In this document: positions 36,865 to 48,029 of the stretch, one piece after another | How the letters are laid out: each line of letters starts with the position of its first letter | Numbering within the stretch: position 1 is the stretch's first letter | NCBI GenBank assembly: GCA_907163375.1 | Contig: CAJQUW010007075.1 | Span: forward strand, 1 to 64,000 | DNA: 64,000 bases | Origin: Prostheceraeus crozeri | Lineage: Eukaryota > Platyhelminthes > Polycladida > Euryleptidae | Reading direction: 5' to 3' | Translations under genes and position numbers: made by a program | The notes under the pieces: generated by a model | What the model saw: the letters and a program-made list of their open reading frames with translations, nothing else | Told to the model about the DNA's origin: nothing | Databases searched by the model: none

Positions 36865-38240
36865 TTGCAATTGGTCAAACCAAGCATGATCACGCAGCTG
36901 TCTGCGATGCTTTTGACCAATTGCGATAATGAATCGAAAATCATCATTCATTTCATTCATTTTGCTTTGATCGCGTTCAGCATAACGACGTCTTTGTCAG
37001 AGCCGTGTGAAGTCTACAAGTTCGTGGAGATTGGAGATAACTTCAAGTAAGTCAGCGATTCTATGTAGCCTACATGTAGCGGTGCATGCACTTTAATGTA
37101 CTTTTCTATCAAGGAAGTAAGCAAGAGTTCACGCATGCTAGTTTTAGTATGAGTTTTAGTATAGCAGAAAATACGCAATGAAAGCGCTGGGAATTGAATT
37201 GTATTGATTTCTATCTCGCATCTGAGAAATGGGGTCTCCTTCAACAGAAATGCTGGTTTTAGTGTATAGGGTATGTTGTTTACAGAGGTCTTCATAAGCT
37301 CAAGTAGACTATGCAATTGATCAAGTACGCTATAATTTGCTACATCCGATGACCATTCGCGTGCTCCTCAACACCAAGGCTCTACTCGCCCGATGTAGTG
37401 AACAAGCAAGCTTCAGATGCTAGTTAAGTAAATAGAATTGTTATCTTGCCGATGCTTGAATGCTGATGGTGAATTGCAGCATGGCTGGGCATATTATTTA
37501 ACAAATTTGTGCATTTTATTTATATTAAGCTGGCTAGTGAAAGATTGGCCTGCATGCAAATAAATGTTACTTGACGAAAAGTTGAAACTAAACCAGAACA
37601 CAATATATCCTATGCACTCTATTGATTAGGTTTTTCAAAAATGCACTTGGTAGGCCAATGTAGGCCTCCATGCGTGAAGCAGCACGTGCATCGATGAAGG
37701 CCTATAGTCTGACAAGAGAATGGCTCTTTGACGCCGGAAAACAGCCATAAGAAATGCACGCCCATTGCCAGATATGTCAGTGGACCGGTTGGCATTGACG
37801 CGGAGCATGTTCATTTTAAATGAAGCTATATATGGGCTAGGCCAATCAATTTAGCAGATTCTTTAGGCTTGCTGACTGCAGTGAATTCGTCTCTGACCCA
37901 TGGAATAGTACACCTATGACCAACAGAATTATATTGAAATTATCATTTTCTCTTATTTTATTATCACTCTTTTCAAGTATGGTGCATGTGCGAGTCGGAG
38001 CAGTTAATTTTATAGTATAATCACATGCGTTTTAATCAACTTTCGTGCCGTGAATTGTTGTGATGTGCAACATCGTATTATGTAGGCCTAAGCAAGAATT
38101 CTGTGTGCGTCATCAGCAAGTTCGCTTCAGACACCTCAGGAATCCAAAATTCATATGTGCACTGTGCAGCGACAGGAGCAAAGTAGGTATATGCTTACAT
38201 TCGTCAATTTGCATTGCAGATTGAAAATGCAAGCGGACAA
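36865..38240. other. Non-coding or unrecognised 5' part of the TACT-flanked element
   Basis: A 61-codon frame at 36865-37050 ends near a donor-like AAG|TAAGT and could be a first exon, but it has no recognisable content. The rest is AT-rich without long frames. Confidence 0.35.
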
Positions 38241-40089
38241 AAGCGATGACTATTGGACGAAGTTATTGAACGATGAAGTTAATTCAGACATATTCTGAGA
38301 TGATTCAAATGCTTTTTCATGCAAAATCCCGCAATCATCTGGGTATACCTCCTCATGTGACGTCATGCAAATCAATGTGCTTGGTGATTGTAACGCTCCA
38401 GTTGTGTGTGCGACGAATGCAGAGAAGACTGGGGAGAACATCGAAACTCCACAGAAAACATCGAAGTCAGAAGATGTGCTAGAGAAAGAAAACGAATCTC
38501 AGATATCCGAAAATCTGAAATGCAGAAATCAAATGTAGATAGTGTAGTGGTGCAAAATACCTGCTTCCATGATGAAACTAAGCCGCGATCAAAAGGTTTT
38601 AGATGTCAATTCTTGTCTGACAGCGTTAGGCAAAATATTTTTGATAGCTTTTGCTCGAAAAGCATTCAAGGGAAGCGTGACTTCATGCAATATAATGTGA
38701 ATTGTAAGCCAATTGAAGGCTCTGGGCAAAATAGAAAAATAGCCAAATCGTTTCAATACAGGCTTCCAGATCAAATGGTGTGCAAAGCATTTTTCATGCG
38801 AACGCTAGGTCTTCAAAGCGACTCAATTATTCGGTCAGTATATGACAACATTCCGGAATCGAACTACTCTATAAAACTGGTGTTCCTCCAGATAAGAGAG
38901 GTAGGCATGCACCAGCCAATAAGTTTCCATCCGAGTACAAGGAAAGCATTGTACAATTCATTGAATCACACAACCCCTGCATTTCCCATTACCGTCTGAA
39001 TCATGCCCCAGATCGTAGGTATTTAACAGGATATTTGTCCAAGACTTCGTTGTACGAGCATTTTGTGAAACCAGCGACTTGAAATGTTCTCGAAGATATT
39101 TTGATAGTATCTTTGATACACTGAATATCACGTTCGTCTCTCCATCAAATGATAAGTGCTCAGTATGCTCCCCTCATGAAAATCAAGAGAATCATCAATG
39201 ATCGACAGAGTGCGATTATGAGATCCATAAAAATCGCAGCTAAGTAGCACGTGATTGCATGAAAGAGGACTCTGAAAGATCGCCATCATCACCAGGAAAA
39301 CTGAAAGTCGTATCAGTAGATATGCAAAAAGTTTCCCAAGTTGCACACGAAAGATTCGTTTTTTTCACGTAAGTTGAACATGTTCAACGAGACGTTCGCT
39401 GAAGTTCACGCAAATGGTGAATCCGTATGCGTACTTTGGCACGAGTGCGAGGCTGGCATAAAGGCTTCTGATATCGCTTCAGCTTATTTCCATTTTATAA
39501 CGCATTATTGTAGAGATCATGAGGAAGTCATTTTTTATGCAGATAATTGTAATGCATAAAACAAGAACCCAATAGAATTACCTTGAAATTTTTAGAAGCA
39601 GGTCATACCTATATGACTGCTGATAGCGTTCATGCTTCCATATCGAAGAAAATAAAGAATGCAGAATTATTTGATTTTGATGACTATGTGAATGCCATTC
39701 AAAAATCTCGGCGGCAACTGCAAGTACATACACTTACACACCCAGACATGATGATTTTTGATAAGTCCATGACATTAACTAGAATAGCCGGCTTCAGCAA
39801 ATTCCGAATTATACAGTTTCGTCGTGAATCATTCAGTCTATTTGTTAAACATGATTACAACGATGACTTCACTGAAATCAATCTTCTGAAGCGAAAGATA
39901 TCGCCAATTGTGTTCAACCAAGAAACTGTTGCAAGACAGAGTGGACGTAGAGGAATTTCCAAAGAGAAGTACATCGACCTCCAGAAACTTGCATCCTTCA
40001 TGCCTGTTTCGCGTCGGCACTTTTTCTTTAGTTTGCATGTCAATTCTGAGTCGGTGGATCTCTCAGTTATCAGAGACATTGATTTCTGA
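38241..40089 (+). pseudogene. DUF7869-like transposase, several stops and frameshifts
   Basis: This resembles a family of metazoan transposase-like proteins annotated as DUF7869, recalled rather than searched. In order: an acidic N-terminal part; RQNIFDSFCSKSIQGKRDFM, then VCKAFFMRTLGLQSDSIIRS (frame of 38406-38999); DKRGRHAPANKFPSEYKESI and SHYRLNHAPDRRYLTGYLSK (shifted frame, to about 39080); KCSVCSPHENQENH, a Cys-containing segment; KVVSVDMQKVSQV (likely first Asp); FFSRKLNMFNETF and VLWHECEAG; VIFYADNCNA-stop-NKN (second Asp; the stop replaces Gln); GHTYMTADSVHASI (third acidic position); and a C-terminal tail to TGA 40087-40089. At least four stops and two or three frameshifts make it inactive. 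The order and spacing of motifs match the family along its whole length. Confidence 0.65.
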
Positions 40090-40613
40090 GGAACGATGAT
40101 CTATGTGTAGGTGATTGTTGTAACTTGATTGTGTAATTAATTGATGCTTGTTTTATGAACTTGATACTAAGAAAGATGAAATTTGTTTGGACTTTGAATT
40201 GTTTTAAGTATTCTTATTCACAGCTTTTAGATTATATAGATTAACGACGACCGCTCATCCCAAGGGAGATAGCCAAGAAGATAACGATGATTTTAGACTA
40301 CGTCAATCTGCGTTGTTCTGCCGTGCCATTCTATCAACCTCTGAATAACAATAATCCACTAGCACTAAACTACGTGCATCTGCCGTTCCATCTAGAGGAT
40401 AAAACCGATCGAATGGGAACCCTAAAACAAATTTGGTGATTTTTTGGTATTGAGTTTTCTAAATATCATTTTTTTGAGTTCATAGACGCATTCTCTGAGC
40501 AGCAAGGACAAAGAAGATACCTTATTTTTTAAATAATTGTGAGACCTAGCAGTTTGCAGCCAAGGAAACATATAAAAATTGTAAACACTGCTTTCTCAAA
40601 ATTGACTATTTGC

Positions 40614-40643
40614 AAACTACGTGGTTCTGCCGTCCGAAGGCCG
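40614..40643 (-). repeat. Right terminal inverted repeat of the TACT-flanked element
   Basis: The minus strand reads CGGCCTTCGGACGGCAGAAC and continues to CACGTAGTTT, matching 36430-36459 at 28 of 30 positions. The direct repeat TACT follows immediately. Confidence 0.85.
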
Positions 40644-40845
40644 TACTGTTGACCTCGCTTCTCCCTTAACTATTCATTGATGCTCTATTCGCCATTATGG
40701 CTAGCCAATAACAGTCAATCTCTGTTGAAAACTCAGCGAAATCGTGCGGCAGTGTTGCCTATCCTCAAGAACACCACGGTGTGTCATTCTCATCGTCGCG
40801 TCGGACTGTATCTTCAGTAACTCTTTTTGTATTTCGTCGGCGAAA

Positions 40846-41864
40846 ATGCGATCAAGCCAGGCGGCGGCCCTTCGTGCTATCCGTGGAGAACCTGAGCAGG
40901 AGGATGAGCTTGACCTAGCTGAACTGCAATCGGACGATGAGATTGCCCTACAGGAGTCCTTGACCGAGGTCGACGACGAGGAGGAACCGGGACCAGAGGA
41001 CGACGAGTTACAGAAAGGTGACCTCACCAACATCGAATCTTCAAGTGAGAGCGATGATGAAGATCAAGCATCAGATAGTCGACTTGTTAGTGCATCGAAC
41101 ATTACATGGCAACCTATGACTCAAAGTCTACCACATGGAGGTAGGCAGCCTCAGCACGTGTTTCACGGCGAGCCGTTCGTGATTGCCCGTGGGATTCGTC
41201 CATCGACGCCATGTGAAGCCTTCTACATGTTTACTGACTTTATCATTGATGACATGGTAATGTACACAAATCTTCAAGCACGACGCCAAGTTCGCGAATA
41301 CAATCGGGTCAATAATACTATGAAGGTATGGAAAGTGACTGATCGGACTGAAATGGATTCATTTGTTGGATTGTTGATTTTGGGAGGCGTTTTCAAAACG
41401 CACTACAGGAGCACGATGGACTTGTGGTCCATTCGTGATGGCCAACCGGTGTTTCATGCCACCATGTCACGAGATAGATTCAAGGAAATCATGAAGTTCC
41501 TACGATTTGACGACGTAGCTCGACGCAATCGAGATGACCCCCTGGCTCCGTGTCGCTATTTGTTGGAAATGTTCAATAAGAAGATACAGGAATATGTAGC
41601 TGCGCCGCTGTACCTGACCGTCGACGAACAACTCCTTGAATTCCACGGCCGCGTTAGATTGAGACAATACATCGCAAGCAAGCCAGGCAAGTTTGGAATT
41701 AAAATCTTCTGGCTCACCAGTTCAGGAGGCGAATATGTCTTCTCTGGAATTGTCTACATCGGCGCAAACAGCTTGAAGGCCGAGGCAATCGTGATCCAGC
41801 TTACACAGCCATTCCTCAATTAATGGCCGGAACATAACTGTTGACAACTGGTTTACGTCCGAGG
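40846..41864 (+). pseudogene. piggyBac 1 transposase, 5' part
   Basis: A piggyBac-type DDD transposase. From ATG 40846: an acidic, Ser-rich N-terminal region (~80 residues), then the conserved core with FYMFTDFIIDDMV, FVGLLILGGVFKTHYRS, MSRDRFKEIMKFLRFDD and LTVDEQLLEFHGR (first catalytic Asp). A one-base shift near 41815 makes the frame end at TAA 41821-41823. In the next frame the protein continues NGRNITVDNWFTSE (second Asp). The hAT insertion cuts the gene inside this motif, after target sequence GTCCGAGG (41857-41864). Apart from the shift the core looks well kept. Confidence 0.9.
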
Positions 41865-42195
41865 CAGAGATGTCGGCGGATATCCGGATAGTTGAACTAT
41901 CCGGATATCCGTGCGAAATTTTTACGTCTACACTGAATTGCAGCAAAGGTTATTTCGACCTTCTGTTTTCACTCGACGCACTCAGATACTCCTCATGGAC
42001 ACGGGGACACCGCGAGCAGAGCTTAACACGAAGGTGACTGATACTTAGACGACGCGCCCTCGTAGATACTAAGATGCGTGATCCCTCTCTATCAGTACAA
42101 TAAGAATCAAAGCAACAGTCGCTTAGCCAATGCGCGGTTGCTGTCGCAAGTCGATGACAAACCGGACGAATTTCTATCAACGCATGCTTTTTGAG

Positions 42196-42691
42196 GAGAC
42201 TGGTTTTCATACATTGTTCCTTCTTCTCGAGAACGAAGTTAGCATAAAGTAAAACATTCTTCACTGATATAGTTCTCTTCGAAAACTTTTCATATCCTCA
42301 GCAACGACACGTTCAACCGAGACTGTGGAGTTGCAGTGGACCGCGTGTGGAAGTCTCTCTATCGGTGACTCTTTCGTTCTGTACTTAAGCATTTCGTGTT
42401 TTATGTATTTACTTTTATTGTTCTGTAGCCAGTAGCATCCTAATGCATTTAAGTTTGTTGCTAGAGTGTAGTGGACAGTAGCGTGGCTTAATTGTGACCT
42501 TGGCGTCAGTAGAGTGGCGTGTTTTTAAGTAATTTGTGTTTAACAGTGATTGTGCATGTTTGCCAGCTTGTCTTGTTCACTCTCAACTTGTCGTGCCTGA
42601 GGAAGGGTGGATCACCCGAAAGCTTGCCAATAAAGAAATTTCGAAGAGAACCATACCACTGAAGAATTTTTTACTTTATGAGACTGGTTTT
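42196..42691 (+). mobile_element. Penelope-like fold-back insertion in the hAT leader
   Basis: The 12-bp direct repeat GAGACTGGTTTT lies at 42196-42207 and 42680-42691. Between them are inverted arms of 42 bp (42243-42284 and 42639-42680, 38 matches). The left arm is separated from its target copy by 35 unmatched bases; the right arm abuts its copy. The 3' part holds CTGAGGAAGGGTGGATCACC then CGAAAG, which resembles the core of a hammerhead ribozyme with a 5-bp helix (GGGTG/CACCC), then AATAAAG. Inverted terminal copies with a ~34-bp extension and hammerhead-like motifs are known features of Penelope-like elements. No reverse transcriptase is present, so this would be a truncated copy. Confidence 0.5.
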
Positions 42692-43098
42692 GTGTGCATT
42701 TACAAGTGCCTCTGAGATTTCTCCGCGATATGTCTTGGAATGCCGGCATGAAGAAGAGTTGGGTATGGAATCACTATACGAAAGAGTCGGCTGAGGTTGC
42801 AAAATGCAATCTGTGCTCCAGCCGCTTGACCTTTCGAGGGTCCACCTCGACTCTCTCAAATCACCTCTGCGGCAAGCACAAATTATCGATGCCAACTACC
42901 AGTACAACTGCTGAAGCGGCTGCAAATCGTGCAGGAGGAACAAAAAGAGACAGCAGTGGACGAGCTGTGCCTACGGATAGGCAAGGGATTCATTCGAATT
43001 TTCTATCTAACAAAAGTTTGGATGTGGACATCGATGTTGATGATGACTCTAGGAAGATAGCGAAACAGAAACAATCTTGCATTACCGAATACTATGAG

Positions 43099-44118
43099 GT
43101 AAGCATTCAAATTTTGTATATGTATGGTGTCTTTACACGTAGCCTACATTGGGTTTTTGTAGTTTTGCGTAGTGCATTTATTATTTATATAAGCATCTTA
43201 ATTTACTAATAGTCTATTACACGACGTACAAAAAATAGTACACAGTATGTCTGCTGTATACAGTATGTTGATATTGATATTCATCGGTTCCATGATCAGT
43301 TTTAGAACCGGGCTTGGATTATAGGCTTACTGGATGATAGGCTATATGTAGGGCTACACTGTAATTAAGTGGAAATTGCATTGCAAGGGGTTATGCCTCC
43401 TATCAAAGTCTATTTATTGTCTTGCATGCTAAATAGGCCTAAATGTACAGCACAAGACTATTTACCTAGTAGAAAGGAACAGTATGCCTAAAGTGCGCGC
43501 ATCATGGGCGTGAAAGCGCTTCCTCTAGCAATATGCGACTTGCATTGCAAATTTATGCATGAAGGTGTATCAGCATCACTGTGAATTTACAAATGTGCAA
43601 GCATGTGGATGGTGTATGGTCGTTGTTCGCTATAGACATTAATTTTATTCGACAGCACTTCTATTCGACATGGACATTTGTACGGCAGTATAGGCCTGCA
43701 TGTATTTCTGACCTGTCGTATATACGTTTCCCCTTCTATAACATGCAGATTACGGTTTACAGGTTAAGGTTTAGAACTACATCCACTCTTTTGTACTTGC
43801 ACTATGTTGTACATTAATACAACATAAATGTAGAGGATTTTTACTTTTGTCTGATGTTTTTGTACAGACACATCGAAAAAACCGAAAAAGTCTTACAACT
43901 CATTTTAGAAAAAATATTAGTTATTCACGGGTTCGTCAGCAGGAAAAACAAGCAGCTTTGCATTTATTGAAATAGTTTAGTACATAATATTAAAACTGAT
44001 GTATCAATGAATTACATGTATCACAATCGAATTACTTATCCCTAGTGTAAATGTGAAATCACATAATCCATCCTGAAACCTATTAGCTATTTATATTTAA
44101 ACACAATGATATTTACAG
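43099..44118 (+). other. Intron 1 of the hAT gene
   Basis: GTAAGC at the 5' end and TTTACAG at the 3' end. AT-rich with AGGCCTA words and no recognisable insertion. Confidence 0.65.
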
Positions 44119-45081
44119 ACACGTAACCAGCGTCTCTGCTCTACCGAAAGGGCGAAAGAATTGACAAAGTTGCTCTGTCGTGCTGTCTGCTCAGATCTCT
44201 TGCCATGCAACGCGTTTGAAAGTGATGGAATGAAGACAGTGCTTGAGTTCTGTGAGCCCAACTATCAGGCTCCAGTTCATAGTACAATCATGAGTCACAT
44301 CAAGAACTCATGTGCTGTTGGACAAGCAAAGATTATATCGGTCATTAAAGAAGCACAAAGCACAGGCTCAAAGATTTCAATTACATTAGACCATTGGACT
44401 AATAAGCATATGCAAGGCTTCGTCACCTACAGCATTCATTTTGTCGATGGCCAGTGGAAATTGGTGAACTTGGTCTTACATACGGAACACTTGACAACTG
44501 ATCACTCTGGAGAAAACATTGCACAAAACGTTGATGAGACCCTCACAAAGTATGATATTACTACTGCATACTTCAGTACTACCGATGACGCAAGTAACAT
44601 GAGGAAAGGGATGCGATTATATAAGAAAATTGAATATGATATTGGATGTATTGCTCATTTAATGGACCTGGCGATCAAAGATGCTGTCAAAGCATCAAAT
44701 ATGGAACATGCAATTCAGATTATTCGAGGTCTGATGACCAAGCTTCGAAAGTCTGTTGCTCTGAGAACTGAGTTGAGGAAATCCATTGATTTCCTCATTG
44801 AGCAAGGTAAACTGGGGAAGGATAGCATGAACAAGGAACCCCAAATCGATGAACCAACTCGATGGAGCTCCACACTTACGATGCTCAAAAGCTACCGAGA
44901 TTTGAAGTCTGCTATCGACATGGTATCCCTCAACAATGCCAATCTGGAAGCATTGGAACCCGAAGAGCTCACTGCCCTGGAATGGGCTGTCAAGTACTTG
45001 GATCCTCTAGCCGACATGGTCAAAGTATGGCAGACCGAGAGCTTCCCCATTATCAATGAGGTCTATCCTATGCTGACACAA

Positions 45082-45755
45082 GTAAGAATATCCATTTTTA
45101 TTTCATCATGAATGAACGGAAGTCATTGTGATAAAAGAATACATGTTGATACCGGTAGCCTATATGCCTACGCACGAAATTTTGAACATACATGTAAATA
45201 TGGGTCAATCTCGTTTAGGAGGTATATTACACGCCGTAAGCATTTACATGAATGATATTTTGTTCACTTAAGCTTAATTCAATTTTATGTCTAGTCACTT
45301 CACCCGACGTGCTCGTGACTTGCCATAATAAGCCTACCTATATTAAGCATAATAAAGGGTTTCTTTGTGATTTTTAAATAATTCCATACGTTCAATGTGT
45401 ACGTATACTGTTTTTTTTAACTTTTTAACTGCCATAGTTTTTTGTAACAGGTATAAGTAAATGTCGATGTTTGACCAAAAAAATCAACGCATTATAGTGT
45501 TATGTCATTTGTAATTATGAATTTGATTTGACAACAAGTAAACAATACAAATAGAGTATAGTGTATGTTCTTGCAAGCAGAATTGAAAAAGACCGATACA
45601 TGTGCGTACATACAAGTACAGACAGATCAAGTTTATCCTGTGAAGATATGGCAAGGGATGATACCTTTCCATTTCGGTACATTCGCAAGATTTCCTTTCA
45701 TCACCACAGTAAGTAGTAGGCTTATTATTAAGTATCCATTTTGTTTGCTTTTTAG
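45082..45755 (+). other. Intron 2 of the hAT gene
   Basis: It starts GTAAGA and ends in a T-rich tract with TTTTTAG. Frames inside it (for example 45505-45834, minus) are unremarkable. Confidence 0.65.
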
Positions 45756-46007
45756 ATAATGAAACTTCTAGTAGAGACAAGCAAATCTGATGACTCGCGA
45801 CCAATCCGTGGGAAGCGGCACTTTGGAAAGACACTCATCAATGAATTGACTATGCGATTTTGTCTTGATGATGATGAATATCTCGGAGAATTATCAATTC
45901 ACACTTTGGCGAGCGCAGTGGATCCGAGATTCAAGCGACTGTGTTTCCTTAAGGAGAATGTTCGCAATGACGTATATGCCAGATTGCGTGATGAAATGGA
46001 AAAAGTG

Positions 46008-46370
46008 GTGAGTTTTGAAGTACGATACGGTACATGTACATGTACAATGATTGAAGTGCAATAAGTATACTCGTATATACTACGTTAGGTACAATCGTAT
46101 TTTCTCAAGGGTGCAGCTTTACCAGGAGACAAAAGATCTGCTACAGAGGTGTATGTCTAATGTATTGTACACATTCACGTATAATACCGCAAGTTAACGC
46201 TTTGAGTGCGGAAATTAAATCAAAAGAAGAAAAGTATGCTTCATCATATTTCAAGTAACCTTATGTGGAGATATGTTGATGCCTGTACGATGTTCAAACA
46301 TTGATGAAACATTGCCTACGATGATTACAGATGTACATGCATACATATATCTATTCTTTTCACTTCATAG
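46008..46370 (+). other. Intron 3 of the hAT gene
   Basis: GTGAGT to CTTCATAG. It contains a short ACATGTACATGTAC run and nothing else recognisable. Confidence 0.65.
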
Positions 46371-47220
46371 GACAATTCTGCTATCACCATCAATGGAAGT
46401 ATCGAGACAACAGGAAATATAAATCTTCGAGATACAAGATCTTCGAGAGACAAAATTCTGGACATCATGTCCACGTCAATGATTGAGGAGGAAAGTCCCA
46501 TGAATGATACTGATGAGGTGGAGCAGTTTCTCAAGCTTCCTGTTGCGGAGATGCGTACAAGCATTCTGGAATGGTGGAGGGGTCACTGTGCTATTTTCCC
46601 AAAGCTGGCAGCGATTGCAGACATATTTTGGCTGTCCAGGCTACCAGTGCTCCATCGGAGCGTATTTTCAGCACGGCTGGGAACACGTACACAGAAAAAC
46701 GAATGAATCTATTACAAGAAAACGCATGCGCTATCATCTTTTTACACGGTAATGACAGATTTCTGAGCATCTTATAAAGATAACGCTTGTGCTACCATCT
46801 TTTTACATGGTAATGACAGAAGAGCTATAGACATAATCTGATAGAAATTTTGTATGATTTTTGTAAAAATATAATCTTCCTGGAAAGAAGGAAAGCTACT
46901 TTTTACTCGGGATTGTTTTAGCTGTACCGGTACTGATTCTCTTTTCCAAATAAGCTCAGTGTTAGTACTCAGTAGAGAACCTATACCTAGTTGGAAATAA
47001 ATTCATTGCTTCAGATCAATTTGTTTTTTGAATTTCGATGTCGTTGTGATGAAAAATAATGACAAACATTGAAGAAATAAACATAGAAATCATGGTAGAT
47101 ATGCTACACTAAAGTAAAAAAAGCAAATCCAATTTTTTCAATTATCCGGATATCCGGATAGTTTTTCGCACGGATATCCGGATAGCGATTTTGCTATCCG
47201 CGCCCATCTCTGGTCCGAGG

Positions 47221-48029
47221 AATTAGCAGAACATTTGCTACTGAACAATACGACATTGGTTGGCACTCTACGTCAAAATCGCCGCTGCATCCCGCCTATC
47301 GCGAAAGTCACGGAAGGTCGAAGTCGAGGCGATCATCGCTACTATGTATCTGGAGAAAAACTTCTGTGCAGTTTTTGGGACAAAGGCAATAAGCCCGTGC
47401 TTCTCCTCGATACATGTACACGGGAGACTGCTGCCGCCGCGGCAAGTAACAGTGAGAAGCCACTTACAGTCGACTTCTACAATCAAACGAAAAGTGGAGT
47501 GGACATCGTGAACAAGAAGGTACGAGGGTTTTCGGCAAAGCGAAAATGCTGACGATGGCCAGTCGGTGTTATTTGCAACCTATTCGATGTCGCGGGTATC
47601 AATGCACAGTTCATTCATGAGCGGACCAGCGACGTCTACATGAGCAGCGTTGAATTCTTGAAAAGCGTGGGTTACGAACTGGTTGACCAGAAAATACGCC
47701 AAAAGATTGCAAATGCCCAAAGTCTGCAAAAGCATGTTCGACGTACCATTGAAATGCTAGGTTATACAATTCCTGACAATCGCAACCTGAATCGTGAGTC
47801 TTGCAACCTGAACCGTGAGTCTCGCAGCCTGAATCGCGAGTCTCTGCAAAGGCAACAACGATGTCAAATTTGTAAAGCAAGTGCAGACAAAAAGTCAAGG
47901 TCAGTATGCTGCTCCTGTGAGAAAGTGATTTGCATGGACCACATGTCAAGCTTTGCCCTGGATGTTTTGGACCACCTGTCGAGTGATTTCCGAGTGATGT
48001 CGAGTGATTCTTTGCATTCCAACAATTAG
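47221..48029 (+). pseudogene. piggyBac 1 transposase, 3' part
   Basis: This continues the split gene from ELAEHLLLNNTTLVGTLRQN. It includes FWDKGNKPVLLLDT, VDFYNQTKSGVDIVNKK (third catalytic Asp), then a TGA at 47549-47551 in place of a sense codon. The same frame resumes (RWPVGVICNLFDVAGINAQF) to TAG at 48027-48029. Near the end is an 8-residue repeat, three times NLNRES-like (47790-47845), then a Cys/His-rich finger, CQICKAS..CCSCEKVICMDH, the usual piggyBac C-terminal domain that binds subterminal repeats. With the 5' part, all three Asp positions are present, broken by one shift, one stop and the hAT insertion. Confidence 0.9.

Larger units (their letters stand above)
36430..40643 (+). 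mobile_element. 4.2-kb DNA transposon with TACT target duplication and DUF7869-like transposase
   Basis: Inverted repeats of 30 bp (36430-36459 and 40614-40643) match at 28 positions. They begin CGGCCGTCGGATGGCAGAAC on the left and CGGCCTTCGGACGGCAGAAC on the right, and both end CACGTAGTTT. The element is flanked by the direct repeat TACT (36426-36429 and 40644-40647). It interrupts piggyBac 1 upstream of its gene. The AAACTACGTG..TCTGCCG word of the TIR recurs inside both ends (36460, 36747, 40360; a weaker copy at 40287), and the left end forms a head-to-head palindrome at 36441-36477. It holds one degenerate transposase gene. I do not recognise the named superfamily; a 4-bp duplication is compatible with Sola-like elements, among others. 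Confidence 0.85.
42730..46777 (+). pseudogene. hAT transposase (ZBED type), four exons, one frameshift
   Basis: Exons inferred from GT..AG borders, all phase 0: 42730-43098, 44119-45081, 45756-46007 and 46371-46777. Exon 1 encodes a BED zinc finger (KSWVWNHY, CNLCSSRLTF, LSNHLCGKH). Exon 2 holds the RNase H core (ITLDHWTNKHMQGFVTYSIHF, STTDDASNMRKGM, IGCIAHLMDLAIKDAV, DEPTRWSSTLTML). Exon 3 reads HTLASAVDPRFKRLCFL. Exon 4 has the dimerisation domain (ILEWWRGHCAIFPKLA, then VQATSAPSERIFSTAGNTYT in a shifted frame). The only damage I see is a one-base shift near 46617; the frame then runs to TAA at 46775-46777. The upstream in-frame codon at 42694 is GTG, so Met 42730 is the likely start. Confidence 0.9.
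41865..47212 (+). mobile_element. hAT element inserted in the piggyBac 1 transposase gene
   Basis: The 8-bp direct repeat GTCCGAGG (41857-41864 and 47213-47220) flanks ends reading CAGAGATGTCGGCGGATA and, on the minus strand, CAGAGATGGGCGCGGATA. Both ends then contain TATCCGGATATCCGTGCGAAA, so similarity extends about 55 bp. The left end holds a palindrome (GGATATCCGGATAG facing CTATCCGGATATCC); the right end has three such words. Inside is a four-exon transposase gene and a Penelope-like insertion in its 5' leader. Removing the element plus one target copy rejoins the piggyBac reading frame, which confirms the borders. Confidence 0.95.

Noticed and set aside
40701-41033. Minus-strand Ser-rich frame opposite piggyBac 1
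   Set aside because: It is the shadow of the acidic N-terminus of the plus-strand transposase. The similar frame at 51099-51404 has the same cause.
41950-42264. 104-codon minus-strand frame as a hAT accessory gene
   Set aside because: It crosses the border of the fold-back insertion and has no recognisable domain.
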